DNA of 64,000 nt from Micromonospora sp. FIMYZ51 (GTDB lineage: Bacteria; Actinomycetota; Actinomycetes; Mycobacteriales; Micromonosporaceae), in assembly GCF_038246755.1 (NCBI RefSeq), contig NZ_CP134706.1:3472001-3536000 (forward strand), read 5' to 3'. The notes under the pieces were generated by a model. It ran no database searches. It saw nothing but the letters and a program-made list of their open reading frames with translations, and had not been told where the DNA came from. Shown here piece by piece: positions 35,056-42,991 of the stretch; positions within the stretch are counted from its first letter, which is position 1, and each line of letters starts with the position of its first letter. A program made the translations under genes and the position numbers.

Positions 35056-35646
35056 TCAGGCCGGCAACGGCCGGTTCCGCCGGGCGTCGGCCAGCACCTC
35101 GGCCCACCACCGCAGCTCGGCCAGGCTCGCGGTCAGGCCGCGCGAGACATCCGCGTCCGGCGCGTACCGGCCCCGGTCGTCGAGACAGGTCCAGGGTGCG
35201 CGCAGCCCGATGGCCCGACGGGTCGTCACCACACTGAGTTCGGCAAGCACCCCGCGCAGGTGCTCGATCGCCGCGTACCCGCCCTGGACGCCGTACGCGA
35301 CGACGGTCGCCGGCTTGACCCGCCACTCGGCGTAGTGCCAGTCGATCAGGCGCTTCAGCGCGGCGGGGTAGCTGTGGTTGTACTCCGGCGTGACGAAGAC
35401 GAAGGCGTCGGCCGCGGCGATCCGGTGGGCGACCTCGCTTCTCGGCCCACCGCCGGGACTCAGCAGGCTGTCGTCGGGCAACCTGATCTCGGCGACGTCG
35501 ATCAGGTCGACATCGGCGGGTCGGTCCAGCGCGGCGACGACCCACTCGGCGATCGTCGGACCCAGCCGATCCTTGCGGACGCTTGCGGAGATCACGGCGA
35601 TGCGTGTCCCGGCGGGGTGGTGCTGCGGTTCGGTTGAAGTGGTCAC
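35056..35646 (-). CDS. NADPH-dependent FMN reductase
   Basis: This 196-aa flavodoxin-like reductase has the P-loop-like phosphate site near SASVRKDRLGPTIAEW and the FVTPEYNHSYP motif of NADPH:FMN/quinone reductases. It would reduce FMN, azo or quinone compounds. It lies divergently beside a MerR-type regulator with a 62-bp shared gap, containing one copy of the 24-bp regulator site. Confidence 0.9.
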   Translation of the reverse strand: MTTSTEPQHHPAGTRIAVISASVRKDRLGPTIAEWVVAALDRPADVDLIDVAEIRLPDDSLLSPGGGPRSEVAHRIAAADAFVFVTPEYNHSYPAALKRLIDWHYAEWRVKPATVVAYGVQGGYAAIEHLRGVLAELSVVTTRRAIGLRAPWTCLDDRGRYAPDADVSRGLTASLAELRWWAEVLADARRNRPLPA

Positions 35647-35662
35647 GCAAGAGACCGTGCCT

Positions 35663-35686
35663 GTTGAACATTTGTTGAAGTCAAGT
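35663..35686 (-). promoter_or_regulatory. MerR-type site, copy 1
   Basis: Read on the minus strand, the 24-bp segment begins ACTTGACTTCAAC and ends ATGTTCAAC, with 22 of 24 bases identical to the segment at 36151-36174. It lies between the FMN reductase and the MerR gene. The identity across two promoters is what supports a regulator site. Confidence 0.75.
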
Positions 35687-35708
35687 CCCGAGGCGCTAGT
35701 CTGCGGTC

Positions 35709-36098
35709 ATGTCGGTTCTCGCGCACTCCACCCGGACGCTCGGTGTCGGCGACGTCGCCGTGGACAGTGGCGTCGCGCCCTCGGCGGTGCGGTTCTACGA
35801 GAACCACGGGGTCATCAAGGCGGTACGCACCTCGGGCAACCAACGCCGCTTCGACGATTCCGCCGCGTGCCGGATCCAGGTGGCCAAGCTCGCCCAGCGG
35901 GTGGGCCTGAGCGTGCGGGAGATCGCCGACCTCTTCGCCGATCTCTCCGACGACCCGACACCCGAGGAGTGGGGGCGGGTCGCCGAGCAACTGGTGACCG
36001 AGGCCGAGGAGCGGGTGCGCCACCTCAAGGCGCAGCTCGCGGCGGTGGCGTCGGGCGCCAAGCTGTGCGAGATCGGGCGGGACGACCCGGCCGGCTGA
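35709..36098 (+). CDS. MerR-family regulator (SoxR-like size, no Fe-S cysteines)
   Basis: This 129-aa protein has a MerR helix-turn-helix (about 10-75; DVAVDSGVAPSAVRFYENHG and a GNQRRFDD wing) and a dimerisation coiled coil. It has only two Cys and lacks the four-Cys cluster of SoxR, so redox sensing by 2Fe-2S is unlikely. TAGTCT ends six bases before the ATG (leaderless). The two copies of its presumed site border the FMN reductase and the esterase-like gene. Confidence 0.85.
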   Translation: MSVLAHSTRTLGVGDVAVDSGVAPSAVRFYENHGVIKAVRTSGNQRRFDDSAACRIQVAKLAQRVGLSVREIADLFADLSDDPTPEEWGRVAEQLVTEAEERVRHLKAQLAAVASGAKLCEIGRDDPAG

Positions 36099-36150
36099 CC
36101 CGAGCCCGCCGGGCCGGCGACCCGGGCCGGCGCAGCGCACGACCGGGCGG

Positions 36151-36174
36151 ACTTGACTTCAACCTATGTTCAAC
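36151..36174 (+). promoter_or_regulatory. MerR-type site, copy 2
   Basis: The 24-bp segment begins ACTTGACTTCAAC and differs at two bases from copy 1. It precedes the erythromycin-esterase-like gene. An in-frame ATG at 36166 lies inside it, which argues for the start at 36190. Confidence 0.75.
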
Positions 36175-36189
36175 CCCGATCGTCGGGGC

Positions 36190-37314
36190 ATGGAGCATCC
36201 AGCCGCGCAGCGGCTCGCCGCCCTGGTCGAGACCGCCACGATCGTCGGGCTCGGCACCAGCACCCGCGAGGCCAACGAGACCTTCCGGCTGGTCGAGCAG
36301 ACCACCCACGCGCTGGTCCGGCGCGGGTTCCGGGTCGTCGCGCTGCTTGACAACACGCGGGTCGCCGACCGCTACGACCGCTACGTCCGGGGCGAGGACG
36401 TCGACCTGCACGCCGCACTCGCCCAGGCGTGGGGGCCGTGGCGGACCATCGAGATGCGCGACGCGCTGGTCCGGTTCCGCAGGCACAACGAACGGCACCC
36501 GGACGATCCGGTACGCATCATCGGCATCGCCGGGCCGCGTACGCTGCCCGCCGACTACGACCGGGTGGTGGCGCTGCTCGCGTCGGCGGACCGGGCGACC
36601 GCGACCCGGGTCGGCGAACTCCTGGCGGTCATCCGCACCGCCCACGCCAGTGGCGAGCACGTCCAGCGTCTGCACGGCACCCACCCCGGCGTACCGTTCG
36701 TCGAACTCGCCCGCACCGCCCGCGACCTGGTCGCCCGGCTCGCCGACGGCCCGGCACGGGACGAGGCGCTGCGGCTGCTCGACGCGATTGTCGACTTCCA
36801 CGCCCACGCCCCCGGCAGCAGCGGATACGACGCCGAGCGGGCGGAGCGTGCCGCAGCCGAGCGGCTGCTGGACCAGCAGCGCCGCAGCGGTCGCCGCGTC
36901 GTGCTCTGGGAGGGCAGCGCCCACGTCGCGAAGCACGGCAGCGTCATGCTGGGCGCCCACCTCAGGGCCGCCCTCGGGGGCCGGTACGCGGCCGTCCACG
37001 TCGCCTTCGGTCGGGGACGGATTCCCGGCACGGAGATCCCGTACCCCAGTCCGACGTCGCTGGAAGCCCGGCTGCTCGCCGACGAGGGCGACGGCAGCGA
37101 CGGCGTACGGATCGTCGATGTACGTGCGATGCCCCCGGGGGACCGGTTCGACAAGCCCTGGCGGACCCGCCTGATCTCCGGCCTCTATCAGGCGGAGCGC
37201 GACGAGGAGCACTACCCCGAGTTGCCCTCGCTGACCGGCAGTTTCGACGCGATCGCCGTCCTGCCCACGATCACCGCGACAAGTCCGCTGCCGCCACCGG
37301 CGAGCCGGCCGTGA
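36190..37314 (+). CDS. Erythromycin-esterase-like protein, catalytic residues degenerate
   Basis: This 374-aa protein has the fold-level pattern of the EreA/B-like family (VGLGTSTREANETF at the N-terminus, LWEGSAHVAKHG in the middle). In active Ere enzymes the first motif is G-E-x-x-H-G-T; here the Glu is Thr and the His is Arg, so hydrolysis as in EreA is doubtful. ATG 36190 was preferred over 36166, which lies inside the regulator site. It is linked to the MerR gene by the shared 24-bp site. Confidence 0.7.
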   Translation: MEHPAAQRLAALVETATIVGLGTSTREANETFRLVEQTTHALVRRGFRVVALLDNTRVADRYDRYVRGEDVDLHAALAQAWGPWRTIEMRDALVRFRRHNERHPDDPVRIIGIAGPRTLPADYDRVVALLASADRATATRVGELLAVIRTAHASGEHVQRLHGTHPGVPFVELARTARDLVARLADGPARDEALRLLDAIVDFHAHAPGSSGYDAERAERAAAERLLDQQRRSGRRVVLWEGSAHVAKHGSVMLGAHLRAALGGRYAAVHVAFGRGRIPGTEIPYPSPTSLEARLLADEGDGSDGVRIVDVRAMPPGDRFDKPWRTRLISGLYQAERDEEHYPELPSLTGSFDAIAVLPTITATSPLPPPASRP

Positions 37315-37330
37315 ACTCGTGACCCGACGA

Positions 37331-37954
37331 TCAGGCGGGCCGGCGCAGGATGCTGACGGCGAAGTCCGCGTCGTCGCGCCAGGGGCGCAGGTCCCAGGTG
37401 GCGAAGCGGTGTTCCGAGCGCAGGCCGGCGGCGACCAGGTCGGCGTCGAACTCGGCAAGCGGATAGCCCCGGTCGGTGCCGAAGCCGACCGCGATCACTC
37501 CGTCCGGGCGCAGGTGCGCGGCGACCCGGCGCAGCACCGCCACCTCGGTGCCCGGCGCGACGAAGGTCATCACGTTGCCGGCCAGCACCGCCGCATCGAA
37601 CGGCTCCGGCTCACCGGCCGCCGCGAGGTCCAACGTCGCCAGGTCGCCGACCAGCCAGCGGGGTCCCGGGTGGTCGGCGCGGGCCGCCTCGACGAGCACC
37701 GGATCGGCGTCCACCCCGAGCACCTGGTGACCCCGGGCGGCCAGTGCGGCGCCCACCCGGCCGGTGCCGCAGCCGGCGTCGAGGATCCGCGATCCCGGCG
37801 GCACCAGCGCGTCGAGCAGCCGGGCCTCGCCGGCCAGGTCGGCGCCCTCGGCCGCCAGTTGCCGGAAGCGGTCCACGTACCACTGGGAGTGTTCCGGGCC
37901 GGTGTCGGTGACCCAGCGGGTCGGGTTGCCGGTGCCGGCACTGCGTTCGCTCAT
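37331..37954 (-). CDS. SAM-dependent methyltransferase (class I)
   Basis: This 207-aa protein has motif I ILDAGCGTGRVGAALA (about 55-70), an acidic motif II (VLGVDADPVLVE) and the LAGNVMTFVAPG motif-IV-like region. The substrate is unknown. ATG 37954 is preceded on the minus strand by TACGGT and six bases, hinting at a leaderless transcript. It is 23 bases downstream of the PEP-utilising gene. Confidence 0.82.
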   Translation of the reverse strand: MSERSAGTGNPTRWVTDTGPEHSQWYVDRFRQLAAEGADLAGEARLLDALVPPGSRILDAGCGTGRVGAALAARGHQVLGVDADPVLVEAARADHPGPRWLVGDLATLDLAAAGEPEPFDAAVLAGNVMTFVAPGTEVAVLRRVAAHLRPDGVIAVGFGTDRGYPLAEFDADLVAAGLRSEHRFATWDLRPWRDDADFAVSILRRPA

Positions 37955-37977
37955 GCGACCACCGTAGCCAGCCATGG

Positions 37978-39189
37978 TCAGCGCGCAGCGGCGATCACGA
38001 TCCGGCCGGTGCTGCCGTCCACCTCGACCGGCGCACCGTCGGGCAGGACGGTCATCGCGTCGGCAACCGCCAGCACGGCCGGCAGGCCCTGTTCCCGCGC
38101 CACGATCGCGGCGTGCGAGAGCAGCCCGCCGGTCTCGGTGACCACCGCCGCGACGACGCCGAACAGCGGCGTCCACGCCGGGTCGGTGGTCCGGCAGACG
38201 AGCACGTCGCCAGCACGTACCCGGCCGAAGTCGGCGGGGCCGTGGACCAGGCGGGCGGGCCCGGCGGCGACCCCCGAACTGCCGGGCGTGCCGGTCAGGG
38301 TGGTGCCGCTTGCGGCACAGCGTGCTGCGGCCGGTACGGCGGCCGTGATCGGCCGGGCCTGAAGCAGCCAGATCCGATCGTCGGCGATCGCCCATTCCAC
38401 GTCCTGCGGCCCGCCCAACAGCTCCGCCGCCTGCCGGCCCAGTCGGGCGAGCCGGTGCAGGTCGTCGTCGGCGAGGCAGAAGCGGTAGCGGTCGGGCGGC
38501 GGCACCGCGCGGGTGACCAGCCCGGTGTCCGCGCGGTCGACGCGCTCGTGCTTCCCGCCCAGCGACCGGTGGGTCACGGTGTCGCCGGAGATGACCCAGG
38601 AGTCCGGGGTGACCCGGCCGCCGACCACGCTCTCGCCCAGCCCCCAGGACGCCTCGATCCGCACCTGCGGGCCGGTGAACAGCACCCCCGAGACGTCGGC
38701 GTCGACAAGTCGCTGCACCAGCACGGCGGTTGTCGCAGCGGTGGCCGGCGTGTCCGCCGTCCGCCGCCGGTACTGCACGGCCCGCGCGGACCAGAGCGAG
38801 GCCCAGCATCCGCGGACCGCCTGGGCCACCCGGTCGGGCCCGCGAACACCCAGGAAGGTGTCGTACTGTCCCGCCGCCGACGCCGTCGCGGTGTCCTCGC
38901 CAGCCGCCGAGGAGCGCACCGCGACGTACGCCTCAGCCGACGGGCCGGCGAGCCGAACCAGCGCGCGGGAGATCGCGTCGGTGAGCGCGGGGGAGAGGGG
39001 TACCCGCTCGACGAACCGCCGGGCGGTGTCGAGCCCGGTGAGGTCGAGCCCGGCGACCGCCTGCTCGTACGCGGTGGTCGGCACCACGAACCCGGGCGGC
39101 ACCGGCAGTCCGGCCCGCAGCAGCCGGGCGAGCACCGCGGCCTTACCGCCCGAGGTGGCGGCGTCGGCGTCGGCCAGGGCGATCAGCAC
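37978..39189 (-). CDS. Short PEP/pyruvate-utilising protein (ATP-grasp plus swivelling His domain)
   Basis: This 403-aa protein has the N-terminal PPDK ATP-grasp region (SGGKAAVLARLLRAG, AVRSSAAGEDT, LVQRLVDADVSGVLF) and the C-terminal phosphohistidine domain (TETGGLLSHAAIVAREQGLPAV). PEP synthase and rifampicin phosphotransferase are over 750 aa and have a further domain; that middle/acceptor domain is absent. GTG at 39189 follows GCAGGAGAG. It faces the wHTH-like gene at 39278 across 88 bases. Confidence 0.8.
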   Translation of the reverse strand: MLIALADADAATSGGKAAVLARLLRAGLPVPPGFVVPTTAYEQAVAGLDLTGLDTARRFVERVPLSPALTDAISRALVRLAGPSAEAYVAVRSSAAGEDTATASAAGQYDTFLGVRGPDRVAQAVRGCWASLWSARAVQYRRRTADTPATAATTAVLVQRLVDADVSGVLFTGPQVRIEASWGLGESVVGGRVTPDSWVISGDTVTHRSLGGKHERVDRADTGLVTRAVPPPDRYRFCLADDDLHRLARLGRQAAELLGGPQDVEWAIADDRIWLLQARPITAAVPAAARCAASGTTLTGTPGSSGVAAGPARLVHGPADFGRVRAGDVLVCRTTDPAWTPLFGVVAAVVTETGGLLSHAAIVAREQGLPAVLAVADAMTVLPDGAPVEVDGSTGRIVIAAAR

Positions 39190-39277
39190 CGCGCTCTCTC
39201 CTGCCCAGTGACGGATGTGCACCGCGAACCCTACGCGGGCGGGCGTGCCGGCGTTGACGCCCAGGGCAGGAGCCTGA

Positions 39278-39925
39278 ATGCTCACTGCCGTGCCGCACTC
39301 CTCGACGCCGGGTCTGCTCGTCCTGCACGCCGTTCGGGTGGCCGGGATGGCCGACGACCTGGCGGTCGCCCGGCGTACCGGCCTCGACCAGCACACCGTC
39401 TCCGAGTTGCTGGAGGACGACGAGGCGTACGGCTGGGTGACCCGGGTCGGATTCGCCGGCACCAACGGCTGGACGCTCACCGAGCGGGGCCGCGACGAGG
39501 ACGCCCGCGGTCTGGCCGAGGAACTGGACCGCAGCGGGGCGCGGCCCGCCGTCGAGCGGGCGCACCGGCGGTTCGAGTCGCTCAACGGACGCCTGGTGAG
39601 AGCGTGCACCGACTGGCAGTTGCGGCCCAGCCCGACCGACCGGCTGGCGGCCAACGACCACACCGATCCGGAGTGGGACGCCCGGGTGCTGGCCGAACTC
39701 GCCACCCTGGCCGCCGAGTTGCGGCCGTTGGTCGGCGGTCTGTGCACAGTGCTGTCCCGCTTCGGCGGCTACGACGAGCGGTTCGCTGCCGCCCTGGCCC
39801 GTGCCCGGGCGGGGGACACCCGGTGGGTGGCCGGCGTCGGGATGGCCTCCTGCCACGCCGTCTGGATGGAGCTGCACGAGGATCTGCTCTCGACCCTCGG
39901 CATCGCTCGCGACGGAATCCGCTAG
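39278..39925 (+). CDS. Winged-helix-like regulator beside PEP-utilising gene
   Basis: This 215-aa protein begins with a wHTH-like segment (LAVARRTGLDQHTVSELLEDDEA, then GWVTRVG and WTLTERGRDED) followed by a helical domain. It is not a familiar named family, but proteins of this build are found next to short PEP-utilising proteins in actinomycetes (from memory). ATG follows GGAG. Divergent placement suggests it controls that gene. Confidence 0.65.
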   Translation: MLTAVPHSSTPGLLVLHAVRVAGMADDLAVARRTGLDQHTVSELLEDDEAYGWVTRVGFAGTNGWTLTERGRDEDARGLAEELDRSGARPAVERAHRRFESLNGRLVRACTDWQLRPSPTDRLAANDHTDPEWDARVLAELATLAAELRPLVGGLCTVLSRFGGYDERFAAALARARAGDTRWVAGVGMASCHAVWMELHEDLLSTLGIARDGIR

Positions 39926-39934
39926 GTTGCCCGC

Positions 39935-40537
39935 GTGGCGACCCGACATCTCTATCTGGCCCGGCACGGCGCGGCCGACGTGTTCGGCGAACTGACCGAC
40001 GTCGGGTACCGGCAGGCGCGGCTGCTGGGCGAACGACTCGCCGGCCTGCCGATCGACACCGTCTGGCACTCGCCGCTGCCGCGCGCCGCGGCCAGCGCCC
40101 GGGAACTGGCCCGGCAGCTGCCCGACGTGCCTGCCGCCGAGGCCGCCGAACTCGTCGACCACGTGCCGTACGTGCCCAGCGCGGCCGAGCGGCCCAGCTC
40201 CTGGGCCGGTGTCTTCGACCGCTGCGACGAGGCCGAGACGGCTTCGGGTCGCCGCCTCGCGAAGGCGCTGGTGACCCGGTTCGCGCGGGCACCCGAGCCG
40301 GGGCAGCCGGACAGCTACGAGGTCCTGGTGACGCACGCGTACCAGATCGCCTGGCTGGTCCGCGACGCGCTGGCGGCGCCGCCCGCGCGCTGGCTCAGCC
40401 TGGGCAGCGCCAACACCGGCCTGACGATGATCGAGTACCGCACCGGCCGGGCGCCCGTCGTGATGATGTTCAACGACCTGAGTCACCTGCCGGCCGACCT
40501 GCGTTGGACCGGATTTCCGGCCGCCGCCCGTCCCTGA
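39935..40537 (+). CDS. Histidine phosphatase family protein
   Basis: This 200-aa protein has the RHG motif (LYLARHGAAD, about 6-15), an Arg in WHSPLPRAAASA and a His-containing LVTHAYQIAWL. The family covers phosphoglycerate mutase-like and other phosphatases; the substrate is unknown. GTG at 39935 is preceded by TAGGTT and six bases (leaderless type), 9 bases after the preceding gene's end. Confidence 0.88.
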   Translation: MATRHLYLARHGAADVFGELTDVGYRQARLLGERLAGLPIDTVWHSPLPRAAASARELARQLPDVPAAEAAELVDHVPYVPSAAERPSSWAGVFDRCDEAETASGRRLAKALVTRFARAPEPGQPDSYEVLVTHAYQIAWLVRDALAAPPARWLSLGSANTGLTMIEYRTGRAPVVMMFNDLSHLPADLRWTGFPAAARP

Positions 40538-40557
40538 GCACCGGGCCGGGCAACGAG

Positions 40558-40917
40558 CTATGTGGACACGAGGGTGCCGTCGTCGGCGAGCCGCGCGCGG
40601 CGTGCCGTGCCCCAGTCGCCAAGCGCGCCGAGGGCCGCGTTGAGTGACCTGCCGTGCTCGGTGAGGGAGTACTCGACCCGGGGCGGCACCTCGCGGTAGA
40701 TCTCGCGGTGGACCAGCCCGTCCTCCTCCATCTCGCGCAGGTGCTGGATGAGCATCTTCTCGCTGACACCGGGCAGGCCACGCCGTAGCTCACCGAAGCG
40801 GCGGGCGCCGTGGTTGTGCAGCTCCCACAGGATGAGCGACTTCCACTTGCCCGACACCACGTCCATGGCGGCGTCGATGCCGCAGATGTACGGCCCGCGC
40901 CGCGCGCCCGCTGCCAT
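40558..40917 (-). CDS. HxlR-family regulator
   Basis: This 119-aa protein has the HxlR winged helix (DVVSGKWKSLILWELHNHGARRFGELRRGLPGVSEKML). A Cys near the start (YICGIDAA) is at the position often redox-active or electrophile-sensing in this family. ATG 40917 was chosen as typical family start. The two adjacent sites at 40948-41007 lie between it and the oxidoreductase operon. Confidence 0.88.
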   Translation of the reverse strand: MAAGARRGPYICGIDAAMDVVSGKWKSLILWELHNHGARRFGELRRGLPGVSEKMLIQHLREMEEDGLVHREIYREVPPRVEYSLTEHGRSLNAALGALGDWGTARRARLADDGTLVST

Positions 40918-40947
40918 CCGAGTCCTCCCGAAGTCGCTTGTCGCTCC

Positions 40948-41007
40948 AATACTTACCGCGAGGTGAGTATTGAACAAATTAGTAGGTACTTGCCGCAAGG
41001 CAGGTAC
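40948..41007. promoter_or_regulatory. Tandem HxlR operators
   Basis: Two imperfect inverted repeats share TACTTRCC/GGYRRGTA-like arms: 40948-40971 (AATACTTACC and GGTGAGTATT, 10 of 12 pairs) and 40986-41007 (GTACTTGCC and GGCAGGTAC, 8 of 9 pairs). Their similarity to each other and position between the divergent genes support binding by the HxlR protein. Confidence 0.75.
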
Positions 41008-41066
41008 GGCGGAAGCATTGCCCACGGCGCGCCGGCCGAAGCATTCGACCGACCAGAGGAAATTTG

Positions 41067-41996
41067 ATGACCAGCAGCACGTTTCTCGGGCTGGGCGCGA
41101 TGGGCACTGCGCTCGCGACCGCCGCGCTCGACACCGACAACACCGGCGTCACCGACGGCACCGGCGGCACCGGCGTCAACGGCGGCACCGGCAACACCGG
41201 CAGGACTGTCACGGTGTGGAACCGCAGCGCGGGCCGGGCCGGGCAGCTGCGCGAACGAGGCGCCGTCGTCGCCGGCAGCATCGAGGAGGCGGTGGCCGGC
41301 GACGGGGTGATCGTCGCCTGCCTGCTCGATCACCGGTCGGTGCACGACGTCCTCGATCCGGTCGCCGCGCGCCTCGCCGGCCGCACCCTCGTCAACCTGA
41401 CCACCACGACGCCGAACCAGGCCCGCGAACTCGCCACCTGGGCCCTCGCCCACGACATCGACTACCTCGACGGCGCGATCATGGCGGTGCCGGCGATGAT
41501 CGGTGCGCCCGGATCCGTGATCCTCTACAGCGGCTCGACCACCGCCTTCGACACGTACCGGCCGCTGCTGGACTGCTGGGGGGAGAGCAGCCACCTCGGC
41601 GCCGACGCCGGCCTGGCCGCCCTGCTCGACCTGGCGATGCTCTCCGGGATGTACACGATGTTCGCCGGCTTCACCCACGGCGCGGCGATGGTCGGCGCGG
41701 ACGGTGTCTCCGCCACGGAGTTCGCCAGCCGCGCCGCGCCGTTCCTCGCCGCCATGACCGGTGCGTTGGCCGACGCCGCCGCCGTCATCGACGCCCGCGA
41801 CTACTCGGGCGAGGACCAACAGAGCCTGGAGTTCACCCAGAGCGCACTCGACACGATCACCCAGGCGAGCCTCGACCAGGCGGTGCCTGCCGACGTGTTG
41901 CGCCCGATCCGCGACCTGGTCCGCCGGCAGATCGCCGCCGGGCACGGCAAGCAGGGCGCCGACCGCATCTTCGAGGAACTGAGGAGCGTCCGATGA
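41067..41996 (+). CDS. Imine reductase-like NAD(P) oxidoreductase, with Gly/Thr insertion
   Basis: This 309-aa protein has an N-terminal Rossmann motif (FLGLGAMGTALA) and the family hallmarks VWNRS and LGADAGLAALLDLAML of imine reductases/beta-hydroxyacid dehydrogenases. A TDGTGGTGVNGGTGNTG insertion about residues 25-45 sits between the first helix and second strand. ATG 41067 follows GAGGAAA. It overlaps the next gene by ATGA. Confidence 0.82.
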   Translation: MTSSTFLGLGAMGTALATAALDTDNTGVTDGTGGTGVNGGTGNTGRTVTVWNRSAGRAGQLRERGAVVAGSIEEAVAGDGVIVACLLDHRSVHDVLDPVAARLAGRTLVNLTTTTPNQARELATWALAHDIDYLDGAIMAVPAMIGAPGSVILYSGSTTAFDTYRPLLDCWGESSHLGADAGLAALLDLAMLSGMYTMFAGFTHGAAMVGADGVSATEFASRAAPFLAAMTGALADAAAVIDARDYSGEDQQSLEFTQSALDTITQASLDQAVPADVLRPIRDLVRRQIAAGHGKQGADRIFEELRSVR

Positions 41997-42895
41997 GCAC
42001 CGAGTCGAGCCCGGTGACCGTGATCGGCCTCGGGCCGATGGGCCGTGCGATGGCCGCCACGCTTATCGCGGCCGGTCATCCCGTCACGCTGTGGAACCGT
42101 ACGCCGAGCCGCGCCCGGGACCTCGTCGCGGCGGGCGCCACGCTGGCACCCACCCCGTCGGCGGCCGTCGCCGCCAGCGAACTGACCATCCTCAGCCTCA
42201 CGGACTATCCCGCGATGTACGACATCCTCGAACCGGCGGTGGCCGATCCCGCGTACCGGGACCTGCTGACCGGCAAGGTGGTCGTCAATCTCAGCTCCGA
42301 CACGCCCGAGGCGTCCCGGGCCGCCGCGGCCTGGGCCGCGCAACGCGGGGCCAGCTTCTTGACCGGCGGGGCGATGGTGCCCGCGCCCATGATCGGCACC
42401 CCGCATGCGTACGTGTTCTACAGCGGGCCCGGCGAGGCGTTCACCGGGTGCGAGGCCGTGTTGCGGCTGATCGGCGAGCCGAGGTACCTCGGCACCGATC
42501 CAGGGTTGGCGCAGCTGTTCTACCAGGCGTACCTGGACGTTTTCCTCAGCACGCTGTCGGGCCTGCTACACGCCACCGCGCTGATCACCTCGGCCGGCGT
42601 ACCGGCCACGGAGTTCCTGCCCGGGGCGCTTGCCCTCGTCAGCGGCGTCCCGGACATGATCGGCGGTGCCGAGCAGCTCGCCCGGCAGGTCGAGACGGGC
42701 GAGCATCCCGGCGACCTGAGCACCGCGCTGATGATGGGTGCCACCGCCGAGCACATCCTGCGCTCCAGCGAGCAGGCCGGCATCGACCTCGAACTACCCA
42801 GGGCGGTGAAGTCACACTACGACCGGGCGATCGCCGCCGGCCACGGTAGCAGCGACTGGACCGCCCTGTACGAGGTGCTCAAGGCGTACGGCTGA
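41993..42895 (+). CDS. Imine reductase-like NAD(P) oxidoreductase
   Basis: This 300-aa protein is a paralogue of its upstream neighbour (GLGPMGRAMAATLIAAGH; LWNRTPSRA; LGTDPGLAQLFYQAYLD) without the insertion. The pair may form a heterodimer or act on related imines or 2-hydroxyacids. HxlR-regulated operon. Confidence 0.85.
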   Translation: MSTESSPVTVIGLGPMGRAMAATLIAAGHPVTLWNRTPSRARDLVAAGATLAPTPSAAVAASELTILSLTDYPAMYDILEPAVADPAYRDLLTGKVVVNLSSDTPEASRAAAAWAAQRGASFLTGGAMVPAPMIGTPHAYVFYSGPGEAFTGCEAVLRLIGEPRYLGTDPGLAQLFYQAYLDVFLSTLSGLLHATALITSAGVPATEFLPGALALVSGVPDMIGGAEQLARQVETGEHPGDLSTALMMGATAEHILRSSEQAGIDLELPRAVKSHYDRAIAAGHGSSDWTALYEVLKAYG

Positions 42896-42991
42896 CCAGG
42901 TCACTCGGCCGGCCCCCGGCCCGCTGCTCGCCTTGCCGACCGTGGCCGCGCCCGGGTGGGCGCGGTGCGCGGTGCTACGGTGATCTGACCG

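Noticed and set aside
36166..36189. Upstream ATG for the esterase-like protein
   Set aside because: It lies inside the 24-bp MerR-type site and lacks a ribosome site; the start at 36190 is preferred.
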